From positions 1,240,001-1,304,000 of the forward strand of contig NW_020194554.1 of the NCBI RefSeq assembly GCF_002865645.1: a DNA stretch of 64,000 nucleotides. The letters run 5' to 3'. The stretch is from Hyaloscypha bicolor E (Eukaryota; Ascomycota; Leotiomycetes; Helotiales; Hyaloscyphaceae). The notes below the pieces were generated by a model that was not told the DNA's origin, ran no database searches, and saw only the letters and a list, made by a program, of their open reading frames with translations. Position 1 is the first letter of the stretch, and every line of letters begins with the position of its first letter. Below, piece after piece: positions 34,612 through 44,600 of this stretch. A program made the position numbers and the translations under genes.

Positions 34612-36050
34612 ATGGATAGTCCTGTTGCTGTGGAATCATCACGTCTTGAGACGTCTGGTGCTTTGGCGCCGGAGAGTGAGACTGGTGGGAGGGTTGAGAA
34701 TTCAACAAGTTCGAAGGCTGACAGTCGGTCAGATCTGGTGGATGAAGAAGTCCGGCTTCCTTAGACGCGGAGTTGCAAGTGAGGCATGGCAGCCCACAGC
34801 ACTCGTACCAACTTCCGTTCCTCGCCCTATATCAAGATCAAAATCATTGCTAGCACCGAGCGTAGCTTCTCCAACTGAAGTAGCCCACAGACCATCTCTA
34901 GAGAGTATCTCTCACCACGCTGACACAGCGCCAGCTAGTCCACAATTAATTCCACTATCCAAATCGCAAAATCCTCCGTTAGGTTCACCACTATCAGGGG
35001 CGCTAATCACCGTTGGAAAAAGCCTCGAGGCTACTCAGATTACGGAGTCCTACGAAAAAATAATGACAATCGCAGATGAAATTTTCGACCACTTAAAGAA
35101 CGACTGTATTCGCGAGCCTATTTGATGAGCCCGTGGCATCATAAGTGTACTGGATTACGGGCCTCCCAAACACCGCCAGCTACTCGAGTTTGTCAGAGAA
35201 ACTTCTTCGCCACATTATGCCGAAGGAGTTCTTCAAAACATTCCCGAAAATGTCACGCAGCGCTTGATAATCACCCTTCTTGTTGCCAATTTTGGGGTCA
35301 CCCCGGAGTTTTTTTGAAGATCATTTGATAAACTCTGGCTATGGCGGTGCACGGTATAACAATGCCAACCCAGGATTATGGAAGACATTGGGCACGAAGA
35401 AATCCTACGTTTGAATGAAGTGGTACCGACCAGCTTGGAGATTGCCCGTCGCTCCATCTTCCATGCAAGATTTGGAAGGTGAGTTGAACCCGGAAGTTGG
35501 TCGTTTGGATTACCTTCGCAGAAGATCGAACGAGTTGAGAAGACTTGAAATAAATACAAACATCTTTCCATCGGAATGGGACCTCTGGACTGATCTAAGA
35601 ACAACTACTCGTCAGAAGCGACTTTACCTGGTGGGAAGAGCGAGCTTCGATCTGGTCGGGCAAAGCCCTTGACAGCAATTGTGAGCTCGATAACCTGTCC
35701 ATTGGCCTTACTTCCCTTTGCGGTACCCGTGTCTGACCTTTCAAAGTCATTCTGTTGCTGGATCCATTGCCAACTTTGAAGAATTCATTTGTTCGAACTG
35801 TACTTCAATCTCGACTACCACCCAGTAGTCAACGTTCTCCTTTGGATGATGTTCCAGAGTTACAAAACTCTGATGGCAGTCGCTCATATGTCGACCCAGA
35901 AAGTGTCCAAAGCGGATTTTCCAGTGGTTCCCCTTCCTCGAATTCCGCCTCTCTGGTCTCTAGGGCTTGGTTACAAAGGAGCACATGATATCGAACAACT
36001 CGAATCAGCCTCTTTGAAAGGGGAGGCTGGGCCTGTTGGAGGTTGTTGAG
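34612..36050 (+). pseudogene. Decayed gene of an uncharacterised fungal family, possibly CorA-like
   Basis: Consecutive plus-strand frames make one protein only if several lesions are ignored. Pieces in order: a Ser-rich N terminus (34612-34764); a shifted frame to 35125; DYGPPKHRQLLEFVRE to 35320; a shift in a seven-T run, then EDHLINSGYGGARYNN. A nonsense TGA at about 35412 precedes KWYRPAWRLP. Another shift leads to WWEERASIWSGKAL, then a TGA and VILLLDPLPTL. From memory this order (DYGPP, HLINSGY, KWYRP, WEERAS, LLLDPLP) belongs to a widespread fungal family, some members of which end in a CorA-like magnesium-transporter domain; no such end is readable here. At least five breaks show it is dead. 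Confidence 0.65.
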
Positions 36051-36313
36051 TATTGGCAGGCATGTGAAAACAGACTAAGATGTAACCTATCAAGTTAGAA
36101 TGGAAATGGAAAGCCAAGTTTATTACCTCGATATCAGCAAAAGCCTGATACGGGCAGCAACAAAGGGATTATCGTTCATTTGCATTCAGGCTCGAAGAGG
36201 CGTAGGCCTCATGTCCTCGAACGTTCCTCGCAGAGTAGAACAAATGGCCTTTTGAGACCTTGGATTCTAGAAGAGCTAGCGAGTCTATTGAACGTGCTTC
36301 TAAGCCTTGTATC

Positions 36314-37474
36314 TCAATCTTGATACCCCTCAAGCTCTGGTGCATTCCAACTATTGCTCATTAGCACACTGCACATGCCATGACCTCAGACTGCATACTC
36401 ACTTCAGAAACTTACCACTCAACTCCCTCCCCGCCCGCACCGCCAACCGCCCCATCACATTCCCCGGCTGCTCCGGCCTCAACAACTTTCCCTCCTCAAA
36501 CAGCGTCCTGAACTTGTCTGCATCCTTCTCATCCATCAGGCTCTTATGCCCTCTCACTTCAACCTGCATCTCCGTATCTACAACCCCGGGTCTGAGAGAA
36601 ATCGTCACAATGTCAGGCTCTTCAGATACTAACGTCATAGCTAGATGGTGTAGTGCTGCTTTTGAGGAGCCGTAGGCGCCCCAGGTGGAGTATGCGGTTG
36701 TTGCTGCGCCGGAGGAGGTGAGGATTATGCGACCGTGAGATTGTCTGAGGGAAGGGAGTGCTGGTTTGATCTGGATGGTTTAGTGTGAGAGGATAAGGGC
36801 AGAGGGAGACGTACGAATGCAACAGCACTGAAGAAGTTCACGTCGTAAGCTGCTCGCCATTCTTTTGGGTCGCAGTTTGCGATTCGGGTTACTGGACTTA
36901 GGGTTCCGTGGTTTATGATGAGAGCGTCGATGCGGGAGAAGGCTTTGAGAGCGAGAGATACTACTCTTGGTCCAACCTGTGGAGTCGAGTGAGTAATGGG
37001 ATATTTGAATACACAGCTGCAAGAAGGAAACAGTGGTACTGAAACCCTCATCCGGACAATGACTACATTACTTGCAAAACTTCGAGCTCGAGGATAAAGT
37101 TCACAAAAGAGGATGCGACAAGGAGATAATTGAGAGATCGACAACTTCGGTGACCCAAGTCTGAACAGTTGAAGCAGTAACGGATTAGCTCTCGAATTTC
37201 AGACGATCTCACTCTTTGTGACATTCTTCAAGATGTCCCAGTACAAAATATAAGGACTGAAGCCACAGACAACTCACAAACTCACCTCAAAATCACTCAA
37301 ATCAGCCGTCAGAAACTCAACCTGCCTCTCAAATTCCCCCTTCAACTTCTGTAATGGCTCCTCACTCCTCGCAACCAGAAACATCCTATGTCCCTCCTTC
37401 AAAAGAAACCTCGCGATCGCGAGACCAATGCCTCGACTCGCGCCTGTGAGTATGATGCTTTTCGGCTCCGACAT
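36314..37474 (-). CDS. Short-chain dehydrogenase/reductase
   Basis: A classical NAD(P)-dependent SDR of 251 residues; the substrate is unknown. It shows the cofactor motif TGASRGIG (residues 10-17), the NHG structural motif, a catalytic Ser region (ILTSSGAA) and the active-site YGSSK. It ends NWNAPELEGYQD, the usual end of the sepiapterin-reductase-like fungal group (yeast Irc24/YIR035C type). The first of three introns is unusually long (36977-37285, 309 bp); the others are 36771-36814 and 36351-36402. All phases agree. It is divergent from the FAD oxidoreductase. Confidence 0.88.
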
Positions 37475-37688
37475 CGTGAAGCTATTCAAGTTGTCGGGTG
37501 AAGAGAATGATGCCGAAGATCGACAAAGACAGGACAGGAGGTTCGAGAATTTTGTGGAGAAGAAAAGCTACCCCTGTTCGTGAGGTCCCCACTTCACGTC
37601 ATTACCCCTCGCTTTCCTTCCCCCCTACAAACAAAAAACAACACTCACTCCACTTCACAAATGTCTAACTCAAGACAATATCCCTGAA
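37475..37688. promoter_or_regulatory. Compact divergent promoter, SDR / FAD oxidoreductase
   Basis: Only 214 bp separate the two start codons, so these two redox genes may be co-regulated. No defined binding site is seen. Confidence 0.5.
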
Positions 37689-38981
37689 ATGGCCACGCCC
37701 CAAACCTCAATCCTAGGAACCGGTATAATCGGCCTCTCAACCGCTTATTTTCTCTCCGCTGCCCCCACCACACCTCCCTCCTCAATTCACCTCATCGAGC
37801 CCTCCCCTATTCTGTTCGCCTCAGCTTCCGGCTTCGCAGGTGGATTTCTGGCTTCCAATTGGGTTGCCTCCGAATGCGAAGAACTTGGGAAATTGAGTTT
37901 TAGGTTGCATAAGGAACTTGCGGAGAAGGAAGGGGGGATGGGGGCTTGGGGGTATGAGAGGAGTAGAGGGGTGAGTTATAGTGCCGGGAGAGGGTGGAAG
38001 GGGAAGGGGAAGAACGAGAGGGGAGAGGATTGGTTGAAGCAAGAGGGTAGCAGAGGGGATGTGGTTGGTGTTAGTGAGGTTTTTGGTGATGGTCCGGCTT
38101 GGTTAGAAAGAAGTGACGGTGATAGCATGGAGGTTATTGGGGAGGAGGGGACTTTGGCTCAAATGTACGCAATCTCACTCGTACATTCATCAAGATTCAA
38201 GAAGCAGCTAGCTAATGAGATCAGAGATCCCTTACGGCTCTGCAAGTTCCTCCTACAAGCCTGTCTCTCCCGCGGCGTCCAGCTGCACCACCCAGCACGA
38301 GCACTCTCCGTAGGAAAAGACATGCACGATGAACTGTCCAGCATCAGAATCTTGAATACCTCCACCAACGCCGTTTCCGAAATCCCTTGCACACGCCTCT
38401 TAATTTCAGCAGGCGCGTGGTCGCCACAAGTCTTCTCTACCTTATTCCCGAACTCAAACCTCAAGCTTGCGATTTCAAGTCTCGCAGGCCATTCCTTGGT
38501 AGTGAGATCCCCGAGATGGGGAAAGGAACAGGAGGGAAAGGGGTGCCATGCTGTATTCACTACTGATGAGGCGGGGTATTCGCCTGAGATATTCTCGAGG
38601 ATTGGGGGGGAGATTTATATCGCTGGGTTGAACTCCGTCTCTCTGCCTTTGCCTGAACTTGCAACGGAATCACGGATTGATGAAAGCTCTATAGCAAAGC
38701 TGAAGATGACTGCGGAGAGGCTTTTGGGAGAAGAGGATCTTGAGGTTGTGAGGAAAGGGTTGTGTTTTCGTCCCGTTACAAAGAGGGGGACGCTGATCTT
38801 GGCGAGGATTGATGAGAGGTTGGGAAGCGTGGGGACGAGGGGTACAAGAGAGGGAGGTGTTTTCATTGCCGCTGGTCACGGCCCTTGGGGAATTGCTTTA
38901 TCACTGGGTACCGGGAAGGTTATGAGTGAGATGATTGAGGGCAAAGAGACCAGTGCTGATGTTCGTAAGCTTGGACTGTGA
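37689..38981 (+). CDS. FAD-dependent oxidoreductase, DAO fold (Tda3-like)
   Basis: A single-exon 430-residue protein of the D-amino-acid-oxidase/FAD-dependent oxidoreductase fold. The N-terminal Rossmann motif is GTGIIG (residues 10-15) followed by LSTAYFL, and the C-terminal FAD-binding part reads FIAAGHGPWGIALSLGTGKVMSEM. The fungal Tda3-like group (implicated in endosome-to-Golgi traffic in yeast) shares this layout, including the early FASASGFAGGFLA segment. The substrate cannot be read from sequence. Confidence 0.85.
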   Translation: MATPQTSILGTGIIGLSTAYFLSAAPTTPPSSIHLIEPSPILFASASGFAGGFLASNWVASECEELGKLSFRLHKELAEKEGGMGAWGYERSRGVSYSAGRGWKGKGKNERGEDWLKQEGSRGDVVGVSEVFGDGPAWLERSDGDSMEVIGEEGTLAQMYAISLVHSSRFKKQLANEIRDPLRLCKFLLQACLSRGVQLHHPARALSVGKDMHDELSSIRILNTSTNAVSEIPCTRLLISAGAWSPQVFSTLFPNSNLKLAISSLAGHSLVVRSPRWGKEQEGKGCHAVFTTDEAGYSPEIFSRIGGEIYIAGLNSVSLPLPELATESRIDESSIAKLKMTAERLLGEEDLEVVRKGLCFRPVTKRGTLILARIDERLGSVGTRGTREGGVFIAAGHGPWGIALSLGTGKVMSEMIEGKETSADVRKLGL

Positions 38982-41480
38982 TGCAGAGGCGAGAAAGTAG
39001 TGACGGCTTTGACTGTACTCCAACACATAGAATGTGGGTAAATTGGCTCTATCAAATTGTTGATATTGTAAATATATTGCCATATGAGTTCGGACGTCCT
39101 AAAAATTCAAGGTTGCACCAACACTCCGAATGGTCTCGATTCCTTTCAGGCCGTCTTTAAGTGTCCGAACTGAGAGAATTGCGATGCTCGAATCATGTTC
39201 TTTTTGATCCTTCCCAATTATCGTTTAACTGGGTTCGATTTTCAGGATTTGTTGTACTGTTGAATGTCTGGATGACCTTTCAGGCCGGCAATATTAGCAT
39301 GGCTCTTTTGCGAGTATGTCCAATGCGACAAAATTAGAAATGGAAAGCGCCAATCAGACATCCAAGGAAGAATAAACTTTCATCTGTCCCGAAATTAGGT
39401 TCTCTTGGGACTCAAGAGAAAACTGCGAATGTGGTATGTGTTTCATCATAAAGGCTTGGGGCAGAACAAAAAGGAATCAGGTGAGGGCTTACCTTGTGCA
39501 TATGGAAGCCTCTAATTACTTGACCACGGAAAATATCTTGATTCCCAACCCAACATATTAAGAGGGGCTGTTCCATGTCTCCGGAGACAGCTGGTGGTTG
39601 CAATGATATCGATTGCCGTCCCCCAGGTTCGATGTCGGCTATTCACTCATTTCGAAGAAGAAGAAAAATACAAATCGAGACTTCGAAACTATCAGCAAAG
39701 TTTCTCTGAATGAATCAATTTGACAAGTAATTTGTTAGGGGCTTCAGTTGAAAGATGAAAAGTCTTGGTTTTTTCAGCATCCGGCACAAGTGCCTTCAGC
39801 ATTAGCATGGAAAAATTACATCATAAGCAAAACAAAAGTAAAACCATCTTCCACATACCTATTAGCACCATTGATCCCGCAATATATCATCCTGCAAAGT
39901 CCTGCAAGTATTCCAGTCAGCCATTTGTCTAAGAAAGGTGGCTGGATCCAAAATCTCCTGCTCCACGATGTCATATCAGGTAATCGAACCAGTTTGCTCG
40001 TCATTATTGATCTGCATTTGATAGTACTTGTGTTGCTCATCATTGAATGTCGTGCTCGGAGTATGAATGTAGGAAGTTGTGCGACTCACAGCAATCTACC
40101 CATGCTTGAGGAGGGTCAGCTTGCTTCTCGAACGGAGCGTGAAGAGGAGAGCGGAGGGATTAGAGATATCAGATAGTCCGTTTGGTTAAGACAGGTAAGT
40201 CACCATGGGAGCCGAAGCTCATTGGTAAGATAGGGGCGACACGAAAGTTCATCATGGTAGCTGTGCTGGCGGGATAGGAAGAAAGAGCAAACTCACCAAA
40301 AGTGTGCCAAACTGGGGATGTGCGATTAGTGGAAGAGAAGTACGGGTTAGTCGAGAAGCAAATGGAGTTTTTGCGGTGCATGGAATGTTGGCTGTACCGC
40401 TGTGCATTGCACTGCGTCGTGATGTGAGGAAGATCTCAATTGGAGCTGTCGAAGATTTGAGGCTGCGAAATTTAAAAAGAAAATCGAGCTAGCGTTCGAG
40501 TCCCGTGACCCAGCCGAGAAACCATTAGAACAATGTAGATTTTGACTACCGAGACCCCTGAGACCTTGTAATCTATTTTGAAAGCCTCTCGGAGATTTTG
40601 AATGCATTGTCTTCCAGTTTGGTGCGAAATGTCAAAGCAGGAACGTGTCCATGCTTACAAAATCAGCCACATTTTATGGATAAATCCGTATTCGGTAGAG
40701 ATGACCCCCATTCCCCTCCTCTTGTGGGGGTCATAAGGGGCCCAACCGAGCATCACCAACGTCCATTGTCGATGTCACAAGTAGACAGACGGCAAAGGTC
40801 AGGCGTTCGTTATGGAGGAAATAATCTTTGTAAATCTAAAGATAGCAACTATTCCATAGATGCCGAGAACGCCCATTGTGCTCGATATGCCAAGCAATAT
40901 CATCCCACCGAAATCATTATGCGTATCGTTTGCAAAGCGCTAAACCCCCCAAAGAATGCCGATGCCGAAGAGACGAATGTTGAGACGCCTTTTCCACCCC
41001 TCTTTCATGTGCCATACCGTGTATTCCATTCCATGCTCCAGTGTGCTTGCTGCCACAATCGTACATTCGACCGCATAGATTTTTCAAGCCTGCCAGCTTG
41101 CGCTCTCCGATATTCTTTAAAGTTACGCCAAACGGAAATGACAGCAGAACACGCCGGATGATGAAGAGAAACAGACAACGCAAAGAACACCGAAACATGC
41201 CTTTCACCCTTGCCAGATCCTACTTCAACTCCGCCAATTGCTAAAACGCGTAGGGGGAATCTCATGATCATGAATACCACGCTACAAGCATGTAAAATGC
41301 GAAATGCAATCCGATGCAGCAACACCGACTCCTCCCGATGAACCCTAGATGAATGAAAAGGGGGAAAAAGAAAAAAAGTAAATGCCGTATACAATGGTGC
41401 CAACGTGAGAGAGGGTGATGGAATCAAAAACCACAAATATAGCCGTACGCCTAGCCGACGATGTAACGTTCGCAAAGAAT
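38982..41480. other. 2.5 kb convergent region without a recognised gene
   Basis: Between the ends of the oxidoreductase and whi3. A 187-codon plus-strand ORF (40598-41161) lies partly over the likely whi3 3' region, has no family resemblance and is not called. Confidence 0.4.
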
Positions 41481-43211
41481 CTACCTGCCCATCATATACG
41501 CTGGTGGGAATCCGTTGTTTCCGCCATTCAGCATTGATACGGGGTTTCCAGCTGTCAAGGCACCAGCAAAGGCAGGGCCATTCCAACCATTGCCGTTTCC
41601 AGCGAATGAAGCAGCTGTATATTGAGTGGCAGAAGGGCTCATAGCACCAGTATACCCCATTCTATTCGGACCAAGTCCTGGTGGTGCGGAGAGCCCGGGT
41701 GGGGGTCCGCTAGCAGTACTGAACGTTGAAGCAGCACCCCCTAACATTGCTCCATTCATGCCCTGCATGACGCCTGGGACATTTTGAGGTCCGGGTGATG
41801 ACATTCCTTGTCCGGACCGTACACCAAGTGGATTTTTGGAAAAACTTAGACGTATTCCTCCTTTAATGCTGTTGTGAAGAGGATGCCCATACAACTCATG
41901 AAGTGCTTTTGTTGCAAATGATACATCTTCAAACTCCACAAAACACATCGGGCCATTCTGCTTCGTTCTAAAACAAAGGCGCTTGTAACCACGTTGCTTC
42001 GAAAACATCGCTTTGAGCTCGTCCTCCGAGGTATCGATTGGAAGATTGCCGACGTAAAGCGTATTGCAAGGAGGGTTCTGGTCAGCAGGATTGACTGGGG
42101 GAAAATTGTGACGCTGGTAGTGCTGGCTCCCGAGCTGATAATTGACAGGCGGTCCACCATTTGTCAATGTCGGTGACATCGGATTCGCATGTGACATGGA
42201 CGTCAAGGCCGTTGGAGTGGCAAAAGAATTGAGAGATGCTGGACCGGCAGCACTGTTTGTATTGAGAGACAGACCCGCCATCCGTGAGATGGGGATCTGG
42301 GGATTGGTCGGTCTACGTGCTTGGGCAGATGGGCCATTTTCAGCATAAGCGACAGGGTCCTTTAGGAGTTCGCCAGTTTCGTCGTCGTCAACGGAATCGT
42401 TGATTACCGATTTCCCAGTGATTCTTGTGCGCTCATTCAAGTGATTTCCAATGGGGGACTGCGGAGAGAACAAACTTTGGTAATGTGCACTGACTTCTGG
42501 GTTGGGCAGTTCGTTACTCGCGTAAGACCCATTATTCGTCGGAGACACCCTTTGTCCAGTTTGGAAGCTGCCGTTGAACCTTGACGATTGACGAGGAGTT
42601 GGTCCTCCAGATGAGGCTGTTGATGAAGTCGAACTCGACGGTCCAGGATTCGCGGTATTATCAAGAGTGTACCGTCGAGAGGCGGTAGGACTACCATAAA
42701 AGATTTCCACAATCATTTGGGCGTCGTTCGCAACATTTGTCTTTCCATCAAGCATATTCTTCGCCTCTAGAGCGCCTGGATGGGACTTGAAGCGGAGAAT
42801 GGCGGAACGAAATCCAGGGTCTTCGGACTTCTCGGGTGACAACACCTCTGCGTCAATGAAATCCTTCGACCAGACTACCATCAACCTCAATGTATCTTCG
42901 GTGGTATTCGCAGGCAGTCGTCGAATGAGGATTGAACATGGTCCGGTAGTGAATGCGCCTGCTTGCGCTTGTGGGGTGCTGGATCCACTCTCGCTCGAGA
43001 AGGCATTCATGGTAGTCATTGAGAGTGACTGGTATGCTTGTTGAGCACCATTGGCGGGACGAAAGGCCTGGCCGGGTTGGGAGAATACAGGAGGGTTCAT
43101 GGCATGCTGCGGTGTAAAGAAACTTGCGCGATCATCCAACGCCGCGATGTGATGATGCTGGGAAATTGATGCTGCTGTGTATGCGCTAAAAGGATTTTGG
43201 ACCAGGCTCAT
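41481..43211 (-). CDS. whi3: Whi3-type RNA-binding protein
   Basis: A cytoplasmic RNA-binding protein that in yeasts and Ashbya binds G1 cyclin and other mRNAs and forms condensates that control cell cycle and polarity. The 576-residue product has an N-terminal RRM-like segment ([18 protein letters not shown], about residues 93-165) and a long Ser/Asn/Gln/Pro-rich disordered middle. A C-terminal RRM lies at about residues 382-470 ([19 protein letters not shown], then [19 protein letters not shown]), followed by a Gly/Asn/Met-rich tail. I chose the ATG at 43211 ([11 protein letters not shown]). A 207-codon ORF upstream in another frame (43186-43809) may be leader sequence or a first exon joined by an intron I cannot place. 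Confidence 0.88.
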   Translation of the reverse strand: MSLVQNPFSAYTAASISQHHHIAALDDRASFFTPQHAMNPPVFSQPGQAFRPANGAQQAYQSLSMTTMNAFSSESGSSTPQAQAGAFTTGPCSILIRRLPANTTEDTLRLMVVWSKDFIDAEVLSPEKSEDPGFRSAILRFKSHPGALEAKNMLDGKTNVANDAQMIVEIFYGSPTASRRYTLDNTANPGPSSSTSSTASSGGPTPRQSSRFNGSFQTGQRVSPTNNGSYASNELPNPEVSAHYQSLFSPQSPIGNHLNERTRITGKSVINDSVDDDETGELLKDPVAYAENGPSAQARRPTNPQIPISRMAGLSLNTNSAAGPASLNSFATPTALTSMSHANPMSPTLTNGGPPVNYQLGSQHYQRHNFPPVNPADQNPPCNTLYVGNLPIDTSEDELKAMFSKQRGYKRLCFRTKQNGPMCFVEFEDVSFATKALHELYGHPLHNSIKGGIRLSFSKNPLGVRSGQGMSSPGPQNVPGVMQGMNGAMLGGAASTFSTASGPPPGLSAPPGLGPNRMGYTGAMSPSATQYTAASFAGNGNGWNGPAFAGALTAGNPVSMLNGGNNGFPPAYMMGR

Positions 43212-44048
43212 GCCTGGGTTGTGCAAAGCTTTTGGACGAGTTTGCGACAGTGGCGTCGATGATCGAGTCTTCGGGTGCACCTCGAAGTGTTCGGCAGGAC
43301 GTGGTGACGAGGATGAGTAGTTCGGAGGATGAATCGTCAGTATCAGATAAAGCGCAGGATGGGCGTTGGAAGAGTACGATAAGCCCTTGCGCGAATGAAA
43401 GATTATGCTGGAGACGGCGTTGGTGGATTACGGGAAGTCTATTGCAAACACCCGTGAAAGGTGAGTTGTCAAATTCGTCGAATCCAGCGTCCAGGTACTG
43501 CTGAAAGACCGTGCGACCCGCGTCGACCTCAATGGTGGGATTTTGGAGTTGAAGGGAGGAGCTGCACTCGGTCGCAAGCTGTGCGTCTGGTCCGTTCCGT
43601 TCGGGAGGGGGGAAGCGGGGACGTGGACTCGGGGCGACTCGAGATGCTGTCGACGTGAGGATATATTCCAAGGAGTGTCGGGAAGAGGTCTTGCACCGGG
43701 AGTGCAGGAGGACTGGCTCTCTCGGAGGGTTTTCTTGAGATGGAACAGGTGGGTGAATAATGATGGGGGGGGACTGTACTGGTCCCATCGATGCGTTGAA
43801 AGGAAGCACGGGGCGCGCGCGCTGATTGGCTGGGGCGCTCGATTAAGAGTGATAAACTGATGGGGCTAGCGCCACGCTAATTGCACTTGCGCTCTAGCTG
43901 CAGCAAGGCGGAACAGAGCTCTGAGCAGTATCAGGATCCCTGGACTACTGCTGGAGCCCTGGCGCCCTGGAGGCTGGATGGAGGTGGTCTCGCGGGTGGT
44001 GTGGTGTGGTGGAGCCGGACGAGAGCAGCACGGCCGGGGGATGCGCTG

Positions 44049-44105
44049 CCAGAGCCAGAGCCAGCGCCAGCGCCAGAGCCAGACTCCAGAGCCACGCCAG
44101 TGCCA
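44049..44105 (+). repeat. CAGAGC/CAGCGC hexamer microsatellite
   Basis: Imperfect tandem copies of GCCAGA and GCCAGC run through this stretch. Confidence 0.7.
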
Positions 44106-44385
44106 GTGTCGGCGCATGCCAGGAGGGAGGGGAGCGGGCAGGGAGCCGTCGACGGTCGACGGGGATGGCACGCTGGGTGGGGCCTTGGGGACCTTGGGAC
44201 GCAGCAGCGTGCAATCGGCAGGGAGCCTCCAACGCGCTCCGCAGCGATGATCACTCTGTCCAGACTCCAGAACATGCGAACCCTCATTCGGGATCGAGGC
44301 GATGCCACCACGATGCCCCTCCAGCACGATAGCACGATGCCCTCCAGAGTGCCATGTGCACGCCCCGAGAATCTGTGCCCCAGTG

Positions 44386-44413
44386 GGGAAGGGAAGGGAA
44401 GGGAAGGGAAGGC
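44386..44413 (+). repeat. GGGAA pentamer repeat
   Basis: Five consecutive copies of GGGAA followed by GG. Confidence 0.8.
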
Positions 44414-44600
44414 AAAGATCGTGCAAGCGGAAAGAAACGAACAACCTCGATTCGGCATCTGACAAAGCCCCCAAACCCGAAGCCGTCTTTCTGTCGCTCT
44501 GTCGCATGCAATCAGGGTGTGCAATCCATGATCCATCCCTTCAACGGTCGGCTCGCGGGAAGGGATTGATAACCATGGCAAAATCTAATTCGCAGCCATC

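Larger units (their letters stand above)
43212..44600. other. GC-rich whi3 upstream region with simple repeats
   Basis: Contains the whi3 promoter and leader. Many overlapping ORFs on both strands reflect high GC and repeats rather than genes. Confidence 0.45.

Noticed and set aside
40598..41161. 187-codon plus-strand ORF
   Set aside because: Lies downstream of two converging genes, partly over a likely 3' untranslated region, with no domain or family resemblance.
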